10,052 nucleotides of DNA, taken from contig DGTA01000053.1 in NCBI GenBank assembly GCA_002394165.1, positions 1-10,052 on the forward strand, written 5' to 3'. The position numbers were made by a program, and so were the translations under genes. Source of the stretch: Lachnospiraceae bacterium UBA4348 (GTDB taxonomy: Bacteria; Bacillota; Clostridia; Lachnospirales; Lachnospiraceae). The notes below the pieces were generated by a model that saw only the letters and a list, made by a program, of their open reading frames with translations, ran no database searches and was not told where the DNA came from. Shown here in pieces: positions 1-5,976 of the stretch (within the stretch, counting starts at the first letter, position 1; every line of letters starts with the position of its first letter).

Positions 1-83
1 ATGTTGTTGACGTTGAAAGCACCGACTGCATAGCCGCCTGTGTAAGCTTTTTTGAACATTTCGGTAGTGGTTACTAAGGGCAT
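1..83 (-). CDS. fba: Fructose-1,6-bisphosphate aldolase, class II (N-terminal fragment)
   Basis: Only the first 27 codons plus two bases lie in the window; the rest runs off the left edge. The N-terminus reads MPLVTTTEMFKKAYTGGYAV and continues GAFNVNN. This matches the conserved start of class II (zinc-dependent) fructose-bisphosphate aldolases, where the GAFNVNN stretch belongs to the first strand of the TIM barrel. The enzyme cleaves fructose-1,6-bisphosphate into DHAP and glyceraldehyde-3-phosphate in cytoplasmic glycolysis. The ATG at 83-81 is preceded by a GGAAGG ribosome site (97-92) with an 8-base spacer, which supports this start. The gene lies 97 bases downstream of the surface-protein stop, in the same direction. 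The zinc-binding histidines and other catalytic residues are outside the window. The related tagatose-bisphosphate aldolase cannot be strictly excluded from so short a fragment. Confidence 0.85.
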   Translation of the reverse strand, partial: MPLVTTTEMFKKAYTGGYAVGAFNVNN

Positions 84-180
84 GGCAAATACCTTCCTTT
101 CTTGTATGTGTGGAACCGGGAAACCCCGGCCGTTAGCGGTTTGTATCTCCAGAACCGGAGCCGCACAAAGTCATAACAAA
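84..180 (-). promoter_or_regulatory. Spacer before fba: possible weak promoter and small hairpins
   Basis: This 97-base spacer lies between the surface-protein stop and the aldolase start. On the minus strand it holds a candidate weak promoter, TTGTGC (168-163), 17 bases, TACAAA (145-140). Only three of six -35 bases and four of six -10 bases fit the sigma-A consensus. It also holds two short inverted repeats: CTCC/GGAG (147-150 and 157-160), extendable by GCGG/CCGC across a 7-base bulge, and CCGGG/CCCGG (116-120 and 125-129). Neither is followed by a T-run in the minus direction, so no convincing intrinsic terminator is visible for the surface-protein gene. Read-through into fba is possible. 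Aldolase is usually highly expressed, so a promoter of its own is expected, but its position here is a guess. Confidence 0.3.
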
Positions 181-3100
181 TTATAGCGTTTTTTCATCCT
201 GTTGGCAACTAAGTTTTCTGAACATCAGCCAGGCCGTGAGCAGCCCGAGCAGAAGGGTCCCCAGCCAGAGTGCAAGCGGCGTCTCATCGCCGGTCTTCGC
301 GGAAGTTCCGCTCCCGCTGCCGCCGTCCGCCGTGCCGCCGATCCCCCTGTAGGAATCTTCAATAGCAGTCGCATCGCCGGCCAGGCCGCTTGAGCCATCG
401 CGCAGTGTTTCCTCAAGGCGGCTTCCGGCTTCAATGTTGTTGGTGAACGTCACCGTTGCCTTCGGATGCTGCGGATCCACCGTCACCTTCACCGCGCCGG
501 ACGGTGTGATCGTATAGCCGTTTTTCCCGGAGGTAAGCGGATTACCCTTCGAATCCGTCTCTGCGAAGTACATGGTCACAGACCGCTTGTTCTTCGGCAG
601 GATATACAGGTTGACCTTGATCTCCCGGCTCTTCTCGCTCAGGTCCTTGAGCGTCATCTTCATCGGATTTGCCCTGGGTTTTTTAAGGGCCGCGTCCTCA
701 AAGATGCCGATGTAGAAGGTGCTGTTGAGGCGGATGGGGTTGCCCCTGTAGGTCGCCTTCTTCACAACCGTGATCACGGCGGTATCCGCCCCGGCCGCTG
801 TCTCGGATTCTTTTTTCTTTCCGGTCTCGCTCTCGGTCTCTTTCTTGTTGATCTCCCGGTTGGTGATGACCACCTCGGGCGTTTCCGTCTGTCCCTGGCG
901 GAGCGTCACAGAACGGTTCTGGTAAGAGATATCCCAGACATCGTTTGACGTCATCTCGTCGAAGACATAGTTCCCGCTGCTGTCCTTGACGTAAGCTCCG
1001 TTCTTTACCCGCGGCTTCACCTCTGTGATCCTGATATCCTTCGTCGTTTCCGGCATACGCACATAGACGTTGATGGAGGCGCTGTCCTGCCCGTTCATAT
1101 TGATGCGGCGGATATTCTTCTTGTCTTCATTGACCCGGAAATAGAAAGTCCCGTTGCTCTTCTTGGCCTTCTTGTCGCTGTCGACCACTTTCTTGGTCAC
1201 TTTCACGACCGCGTAGTACTCGAGACCTTTTTTCGGCATGTCGAAATAATGGTTGCACATGTTGACCCGGATAGTCTTGTTCGTGATGCCGTTTACAGTT
1301 ACCTCCTGGGTCGAATACTCGACATAATAAAGCTGGTTTTTAGCCTTAGCCTTTTTAGCATCCTTCTCAAGCCCGACAAGCCGCCCCGTCTCATCCGTCT
1401 CTCCCACGTAATACTTACCCGGTTCGAGATGGTTGAATACAGTGGAAGCCGTCAGGGAGCTGCCCTTGAACGCGATGGTTTTTACATCCGTCACACGCTG
1501 TGTCAGCTTCTTGTCCTTAAACAGCGCCACGTAATAATTTTGTTTCCCGGAAGGGAAAATACCCGTGCTTTCCCCGAAGTACAAGTACTTGACCACCTGT
1601 ACGCTGTCGGAAGTCAGCGTGGCACTGCCCTTCTTAAACAGGAGATTTACGGTCTTCGGGCTGGCCGCGGCCTGCGTCTGGGCATCCTTCTTGGTGATCG
1701 TCAGAGGATACTCCGTACCGCTCTTTGTCGAGAAGGTGTATCCTGCCGGATCAGTGGGGGCAGTGAGGGCCACAACGGTGAGGTTGACTTTTCCGTTTTT
1801 CTCCAGCAGTTCGGCGAAGGCCTTGTTATCCGTGAGGGGGATCCCTACGGTGATCCCTGCTTTGTCATCGACCTTAACAGAGGTTCCCTTCTGCGTGCCG
1901 GCTGTCAGCGTAAGCGCGCTTCCGTCAGGCAGACGCACCGCGATCGCGCCTCCGGCCAGAGCGATCTTCTTTGTTTTCTCGTCGAGCTCGGCGACATTGA
2001 ATTTAACGGTCTCACCGGCGTATTTGAAAGACAGTTCCAGCGGATCACCCGTTCCGGCATGTTCAGCCCCCGATGTATCCTCCTCATATACTCTTATCGA
2101 CCCATCCTCGGCTCTGAAAACAATCACCGAAAAAGCGGTTTTCTCCGGCATCCATCCGTAAGGCCATTCCGTGTTCGCAAGCACCAGCTTCAACTGCTCT
2201 TTCGGCTTCAGTTCCTTAAACAGGGATGTCGTGGAGGTATTGATCTTCAGCGTCGCCGCTTTTCCTCCATTTAACGTGATGACTGAACTGTCCTTGATCT
2301 TTATTACTTCCCCGTTTTCCCTCCTCAGCTCATATTTCATGACGGTGCCGGAGGGCATGGCTTTGCCGCTGCTCTTTTGCAGTGCCCGGATCTTCAGTTC
2401 AACATATGGATCGTAGTAACTGAATGAGACATTGAGCGGATCGGCTTCACCGGAATGGGCAGTATCACCGTCTTTGGCCGCGATATACCAGCTCCCGTCC
2501 GACTTCCGGCCAATGACAAACGTCTGCTCTTTATTCTGCGCCTGCCAGGGACTGGTCACAGATTTCTGAACGATCTTGAATGTCTTCTTCTTTCCGCTTT
2601 CGATACCGGAGATCAGGGCATAGTCATTTGCGTTAAAGACCGTCTTCAGGTCTGCACCGTCTTTTACAGTGAAAACCTCTGCACTTTCGCTTCCGTTCTT
2701 TTTCAGCGGTTTCCCGTTCGAATCCTGGATTTCGTAAGCCGCTTTCGTCCCTTCGGGCAGCGCTGTATCGCTTATTATTTGCTTTGCGCTTATTGTCAGT
2801 GCGATTTTGGTGTTTCCCTCCGGGATCTTCTCATACAGGAAGGTAAGTCCAAGCGGATCGCTTTCTCCGGCATGATGCGTCTCACCGGCACCCGCCGCTA
2901 TATAAAAGGCTCCATCATTATCCCGGCCCACGATAAAGGACTTCGGTGTTCCCTGCACCTGCCAGGGGCTGGTCACCGACATCTGCTCGACGAAAAACTC
3001 TTTCTCCTCTCCGGGCTTGATGGCAGACAGCAGTTCATAATCATTTGCATTAAAGACCGCGGACGCGTCCTTTCCGTTTTCCGCGATGATCTGGTACGGG

Positions 3101-5544
3101 TTGTCGCTGCCGTTCTTTTTAAGCCGATTCCCCTCCGAATCCTGGATCACATAAACTGCTTTCGTTCCCGAGGGCAGCGCTTTTGTCTTGTCATTCGCCT
3201 GCCGCGCCATGACATTTAAGGCCACGGCTGTATTTATCTTCGCATAGCGGAAAGTAACTTCCTGCGGTTCCGCTGACACGCTTGCGGGCGTCTCACCCTC
3301 TCCCGGAGTGATGGTCACGGTTACGATGGCATCCTCCGGCTCGCTGCCTGCGATGCGATAGCTGACCGGGCCGCTCGTCAGCCTGATCTTCAGTCTGACC
3401 GTTCCGCCTTGCTTAAAGAGGTCATAACGGGAAGTGTCAATATTAAAGGTGGTTGTTCCCTGATCTGCCGGAATCGTCCTCTCCGGCAGCGGATGATCTT
3501 CTACCGCATCAACGAGGTCGTTTCCCTCCTCGTCCGTGATCTTAAACACCACGTCCTCCGGAAGTGCCTTCGGCTTAGCCCCGTCCAGGACTGCCTTAAC
3601 CTCAATACGGATCAGCGTCCCTTCCTTTTGATTGTCTTCTTCCCCTTCGCCCATCACAGGTTCCGGATCTGCTGTTTTTAATTCCTGCTGCGCTTCCAGC
3701 AGCTTCTCCTCTTCGGCCTGCGCCTCCTGATAGACGGCTCCAAGCGTAACGCTCTCGATCTGAGCCTCGTTTTCCAGAGAGGCCTGATCTACATAGACCG
3801 CGCCTGCCATCGATTTCTGAACATCGACCTTTGCCTTCGGAGCTAAAATGGTTCCCTCGATCTCATCTTTAACCGTCAGCGTGCCGGCAAAAGGTTTCAC
3901 CCCGCTGCCATCCTGCGCCACCAGATTATAGAGCACTTTTCCGGCGGTTCCCTCAACATGGGCGCCTTCTGAGCTGTCGGTATTGATCAGCTGCCAGTCC
4001 GGAAGCGTCAGCTTCTGGTCAGGCTTTGCCGCCACGATATTGATCACCAGCATCGTGTCGGTTACATTGAGATATTCTTTTCCTGTATCGGAAACAACGA
4101 GCACTGCTCCCAGCGGCTCGTCGTCGATCTTTCCTTCTTCATCTGCGTAGACCGTTACGAAAGTCACATTCCCGGAGGAAGAACTGTTCGCCAGGGAGAG
4201 ACTTTTTTCGACGGCCGCCTCCAGAAGTTTTCCGGCATCAGCCGTATCCTCCTCTGCGGAGTTTGTTTTTGCAGCGTCCTCTGTTTCAACAGCACCTGCC
4301 TCCGGAGCATTCGTTGTCTCCTCCGGAACCTCCGCGTCTGCGCTTTTCGTCGTCTCCTCGATATTCTCCGTTTCCTGCCCGGCGATCTCTCCCGCCAGCA
4401 GTCCTTCGGGAAGCTCACTGCCGCCTTCGAACCGGTTTGCCACCACACTGTAATCCGTCAGGTCTTCCAGCGTCCTGAGCAGCTCACTCTTCTCCAGTTT
4501 CTTTCCTGTAGGAACACGGTTCTGGACACCGGCCGCGGCGATCAGCGAAAGCTGTTTTCCGCTGATCTCAAAACCGGTAAACGAACGCTCGTCATTTTTA
4601 TCTGAGGCAAGAGAGATCTCCCCGATCTCTTCCGCTTCGCCGCCCAGCCTGAAGATCAGGGCTTCGCCCTGCATCCAGGGAAGCAAGCCAAGATCGATCG
4701 GTTTGCTCCACGCAAATGAGAGGGTCACGGTTCCTTCCGGAAAGCTTGTTTTCCCGTCTTCCTCGATTTCGATCCGGTAAGCGATTATATCCGCAAGCTG
4801 TCTGTGACCTTTTTCTGTTTTCTCCTTCACCAGGGAAAGAGCCTTATTATAAACATCTCCTTCAGAGGCAGTTATTTCCTTTACGATCAGTTTTGCATCT
4901 TCGCCAACTTCCTGTCCTTCAGGAAGCTTCAGCGTTACAAGGGCATCCCCTGCCTGCGCGTTCAGGCTTGAAAGCGTCTCATCCTCGGTGTCCATTTCAA
5001 GAAGCGGGATTTCCGTCTTTGCTTCTGTTTCTGTTTCCGTCTCTGCGACCTGGCTTTCTGTCTCGAGAACTTCCGGAGCCGTTGTAGCCGGTTCGGTGGG
5101 CGTCTCGGCAGGGGCTTCCGTCGAGGCCGGTGTCGGCGCTTCGGTGGGGGCCTCCGTCGGCTCCGATGTCGACGCCTCGGTAGGTGCCTCCGTCGGAGCC
5201 GGTGTCGGCGCTTCCGTAGGTGCTTCTGTCGGGGCCGGTGTCGGCGCTTCTGTAGGTGCTTCCGTCGGGGCCGGTGTCGGCGCCTCGGTAGGTGCTTCTG
5301 TCGGAGCCGGTGTCGGTGCCTCAGTGGGTGCCTCGGTCGGAGCAGGCGTCGGCGCCTCGGTAGGTGCTTCCGTCTTTACTTCAGTCTCCGGCTGCTGCAT
5401 CTCAGCAGAAAGTGCGGCAGACTCCCCCTCAGCTTCCACCATCTGGGCAGTCTCTTCAGCCAGCGTATATATACCATTCTGATTAAACAGGACGGCCGAA
5501 ACAGCCAGGGCTGCCATAATCTGATTTAATCGAAACCTCTTCAC
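181..5544 (-). CDS. Large wall-anchored surface protein, multi-domain adhesin-like (1787 aa)
   Basis: I recognise the architecture but no named orthologue. The GTG start at 5544-5542 is preceded by AAGGGAGG with a 5-base spacer. Residues 1-30 form a signal peptide: basic KRFR, a hydrophobic core near 9-20, and probable cleavage after about residue 29 (TLA/EE). Residues 58-153 are a Thr/Glu/Ala/Pro stalk of 12-residue repeats. Residues about 200-340 are a beta-rich N-terminal domain. Residues about 385-440 are an acidic Glu/Thr/Ala linker. Residues about 456-605 resemble a choice-of-anchor A domain, with a GTILAPKAKVDV segment. Residues 642-1176 hold four tandem modules. Residues about 1180-1305 are one more unassigned beta-rich region. 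Residues about 1312-1704 hold three Cna-B/SpaA-like modules with candidate isopeptide Lys/Glu/Asn sets. Residues 1749-1753 are AKTGD, followed by a membrane segment at 1757-1775 and RK, a sortase-type signal lacking the canonical LP. The protein is inferred to be covalently displayed on the wall and to act in adhesion. Its ligand is unknown. It has its own promoter and appears monocistronic or reads into fba. The reading frame is intact over 5.4 kb. Confidence 0.9.
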   Translation of the reverse strand: MKRFRLNQIMAALAVSAVLFNQNGIYTLAEETAQMVEAEGESAALSAEMQQPETEVKTEAPTEAPTPAPTEAPTEAPTPAPTEAPTEAPTPAPTEAPTEAPTPAPTEAPTEAPTPAPTEAPTEASTSEPTEAPTEAPTPASTEAPAETPTEPATTAPEVLETESQVAETETETEAKTEIPLLEMDTEDETLSSLNAQAGDALVTLKLPEGQEVGEDAKLIVKEITASEGDVYNKALSLVKEKTEKGHRQLADIIAYRIEIEEDGKTSFPEGTVTLSFAWSKPIDLGLLPWMQGEALIFRLGGEAEEIGEISLASDKNDERSFTGFEISGKQLSLIAAAGVQNRVPTGKKLEKSELLRTLEDLTDYSVVANRFEGGSELPEGLLAGEIAGQETENIEETTKSADAEVPEETTNAPEAGAVETEDAAKTNSAEEDTADAGKLLEAAVEKSLSLANSSSSGNVTFVTVYADEEGKIDDEPLGAVLVVSDTGKEYLNVTDTMLVINIVAAKPDQKLTLPDWQLINTDSSEGAHVEGTAGKVLYNLVAQDGSGVKPFAGTLTVKDEIEGTILAPKAKVDVQKSMAGAVYVDQASLENEAQIESVTLGAVYQEAQAEEEKLLEAQQELKTADPEPVMGEGEEDNQKEGTLIRIEVKAVLDGAKPKALPEDVVFKITDEEGNDLVDAVEDHPLPERTIPADQGTTTFNIDTSRYDLFKQGGTVRLKIRLTSGPVSYRIAGSEPEDAIVTVTITPGEGETPASVSAEPQEVTFRYAKINTAVALNVMARQANDKTKALPSGTKAVYVIQDSEGNRLKKNGSDNPYQIIAENGKDASAVFNANDYELLSAIKPGEEKEFFVEQMSVTSPWQVQGTPKSFIVGRDNDGAFYIAAGAGETHHAGESDPLGLTFLYEKIPEGNTKIALTISAKQIISDTALPEGTKAAYEIQDSNGKPLKKNGSESAEVFTVKDGADLKTVFNANDYALISGIESGKKKTFKIVQKSVTSPWQAQNKEQTFVIGRKSDGSWYIAAKDGDTAHSGEADPLNVSFSYYDPYVELKIRALQKSSGKAMPSGTVMKYELRRENGEVIKIKDSSVITLNGGKAATLKINTSTTSLFKELKPKEQLKLVLANTEWPYGWMPEKTAFSVIVFRAEDGSIRVYEEDTSGAEHAGTGDPLELSFKYAGETVKFNVAELDEKTKKIALAGGAIAVRLPDGSALTLTAGTQKGTSVKVDDKAGITVGIPLTDNKAFAELLEKNGKVNLTVVALTAPTDPAGYTFSTKSGTEYPLTITKKDAQTQAAASPKTVNLLFKKGSATLTSDSVQVVKYLYFGESTGIFPSGKQNYYVALFKDKKLTQRVTDVKTIAFKGSSLTASTVFNHLEPGKYYVGETDETGRLVGLEKDAKKAKAKNQLYYVEYSTQEVTVNGITNKTIRVNMCNHYFDMPKKGLEYYAVVKVTKKVVDSDKKAKKSNGTFYFRVNEDKKNIRRINMNGQDSASINVYVRMPETTKDIRITEVKPRVKNGAYVKDSSGNYVFDEMTSNDVWDISYQNRSVTLRQGQTETPEVVITNREINKKETESETGKKKESETAAGADTAVITVVKKATYRGNPIRLNSTFYIGIFEDAALKKPRANPMKMTLKDLSEKSREIKVNLYILPKNKRSVTMYFAETDSKGNPLTSGKNGYTITPSGAVKVTVDPQHPKATVTFTNNIEAGSRLEETLRDGSSGLAGDATAIEDSYRGIGGTADGGSGSGTSAKTGDETPLALWLGTLLLGLLTAWLMFRKLSCQQDEKTL
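2017..3621 (-). repeat. Four tandem ~130-aa modules in the surface protein
   Basis: Residues 642-769, 771-906, 911-1044 and 1047-1176 form four successive related modules. Each opens with a beta strand and a proline motif (ALPED, ALPSGTK, ALPEGTK, AMPSGTV). This leads into a strand ending in a turn such as D-S-E-G-N or E-N-G-E. Modules 2 and 3 are the most alike: both have KKNGS, VFNANDY and SVTSPWQ, and the pair ends in GESDPLGLTF or GEADPLNVSF. Module 4 keeps the DPL signature (GTGDPLELSF) but has diverged centrally, while module 1 is most distant and lacks DPL. The pattern suggests stepwise internal duplication of an immunoglobulin-like beta-sandwich, with the 2/3 pair youngest. I cannot assign these modules to a named family by eye. 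Confidence 0.8.
5086..5373 (-). repeat. 36-bp coding tandem repeats (Thr/Glu/Ala/Pro stalk)
   Basis: Eight tandem 36-bp units encode residues 58-153 of the surface protein. Five consecutive copies have the identical 12-residue sequence TEAPTEAPTPAP. They are followed by TEAPTEASTSEP, TEAPTEAPTPAS and a degenerate TEAPAETPTEPA. At the DNA level the identical peptide copies differ at third positions; for example, the Glu-Ala codons appear as the complements of gcttcc, gcttct, gcctcg and gcctca. This composition is typical of extended, possibly O-glycosylated spacer segments that hold adhesive domains away from the membrane. Copy number may vary between strains. Confidence 0.95.
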
Positions 5545-5549
5545 AATTG

Positions 5550-5557
5550 CCTCCCTT
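5550..5557 (-). promoter_or_regulatory. Ribosome binding site selecting the GTG start of the surface protein
   Basis: AAGGGAGG lies five bases upstream of GTG at 5544-5542. The next in-frame ATG is codon 10, which would remove the basic n-region of the signal peptide and has no purine-rich site at proper spacing. The GTG is therefore the preferred start. Confidence 0.85.
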
Positions 5558-5612
5558 AGCAGATCTCTATGGGATCATTTATTCGATAAAAGGGCATAAA
5601 AACCTATATTCA

Positions 5613-5641
5613 AGTATACTCGCGTCGCCGAACTATGTAAA
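5613..5641 (-). promoter_or_regulatory. Sigma-A-type promoter of the surface-protein gene
   Basis: On the minus strand TTTACA (5641-5636) is separated by exactly 17 bases from TATACT (5618-5613). Each hexamer matches its sigma-A consensus (TTGACA, TATAAT) at five of six positions. Transcription would start near 5605, giving a 5' untranslated region of about 60 bases before the GTG. That leader is A/T-rich, and I see no riboswitch or strong attenuator in it. The promoter sits just downstream of the decayed end of the intergenic repeat array. Confidence 0.75.
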
Positions 5642-5669
5642 CTTATGTTTTGTGTATTCTTTGTGTCCA

Positions 5670-5908
5670 GACCCCAAAATATAGCAAATTATCCCCAAAA
5701 GCGTAAGCTCCAACTTGCTCTGGGGCCGAAGGCCCGCAAAAGTGGACCGCCGGCCCCAAATGTAAGCATGTTGGGCCCCATACGCCAAACCTTATCTTGC
5801 TCTGGGGCCGAAGGCCCCCATAAGTGGTCCACAGGCCCCAAATGTAAGCATGTTGGGCCCCATACGCCAAACCTTTTTCTTGCCTTGGGGCCGAAGGCCC
5901 GCAAAAAA
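5670..5908. repeat. Intergenic tandem repeat array, ~82-83 bp units with internal hairpins
   Basis: The array fills most of the 432-base gap between glgP and the surface-protein gene. Copy 1 is 5714-5795 and copy 2 is 5796-5878. They are nearly identical: I count five substitutions clustered in the middle, plus a changed junction. Copy 3 (5879-5908) is a partial start that runs straight into the glgP terminator. A decayed piece at about 5670-5713 aligns with the second half of the unit. Each copy start carries GGGCC-GAA-GGCCC, a short hairpin; in copy 2 the stem is six base pairs with a GAA loop on the plus strand and TTC on the minus strand. Each full unit also holds an imperfect 11-bp inverted repeat around GGCCCCAAATG/CATGTTGGGCC. 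The unit lengths (82 and 83) are not multiples of three, so open frames across the array are incidental. It looks noncoding, and its function is unknown. Confidence 0.9.
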
Positions 5909-5956
5909 GGGGTCAGACCCTTTTCGCACGTTGAAGCGCGAAAAGGGTCTGACCCC
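5903..5956 (-). terminator. Intrinsic terminator of the ileS-glgP unit
   Basis: The 19-base arm GGGGTCAGACCCTTTTCGC (5909-5927) has a perfect reverse complement at 5938-5956, separated by a 10-base loop (5928-5937). Read on the minus strand, this stem is immediately followed by six T's (5908-5903), the classic form of a Rho-independent terminator. It starts 20 bases past the glgP stop codon. On the plus strand the stem is followed by CTCAGG, with no T-run, so it acts in the minus direction only. A second tiny hairpin (CAGGT-GAA-ACCTG, 5959-5971) lies between the stop codon and the terminator. The long perfect stem with GGGGTCAGACCC is longer than a terminator needs and resembles REP/MITE-like palindromes. 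Confidence 0.85.
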
Positions 5957-5976
5957 CTCAGGTGAAACCTGCTTAT

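Noticed and set aside
116..129. Intrinsic terminator for the surface-protein gene
   Set aside because: The CCGGG/CCCGG stem is only five base pairs and is followed by TTCCACAC rather than a T-run on the minus strand.
1249..2274. Plus-strand frame of about 340 codons opposite the surface-protein gene
   Set aside because: It has no recognisable domain or credible ribosome site. The minus-strand frame is continuous and has clear domains through the same bases.
4988..5482. Plus-strand frame encoding a Val-Gly-Ala-Ser repeat protein
   Set aside because: It is the exact antisense of the Thr/Glu/Ala/Pro stalk repeats; it has no start context, signal or homology of its own.
5670..5908. CRISPR array
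   Set aside because: The copies are directly adjacent with no unique spacers between short repeats, and no cas gene is nearby.
5643..5965. Small open frames on both strands across the intergenic array
   Set aside because: Repeat units of 82 and 83 bases shift frame from copy to copy, so the translations are not repeated peptides. Hairpins and noncoding repeats explain the sequence better.
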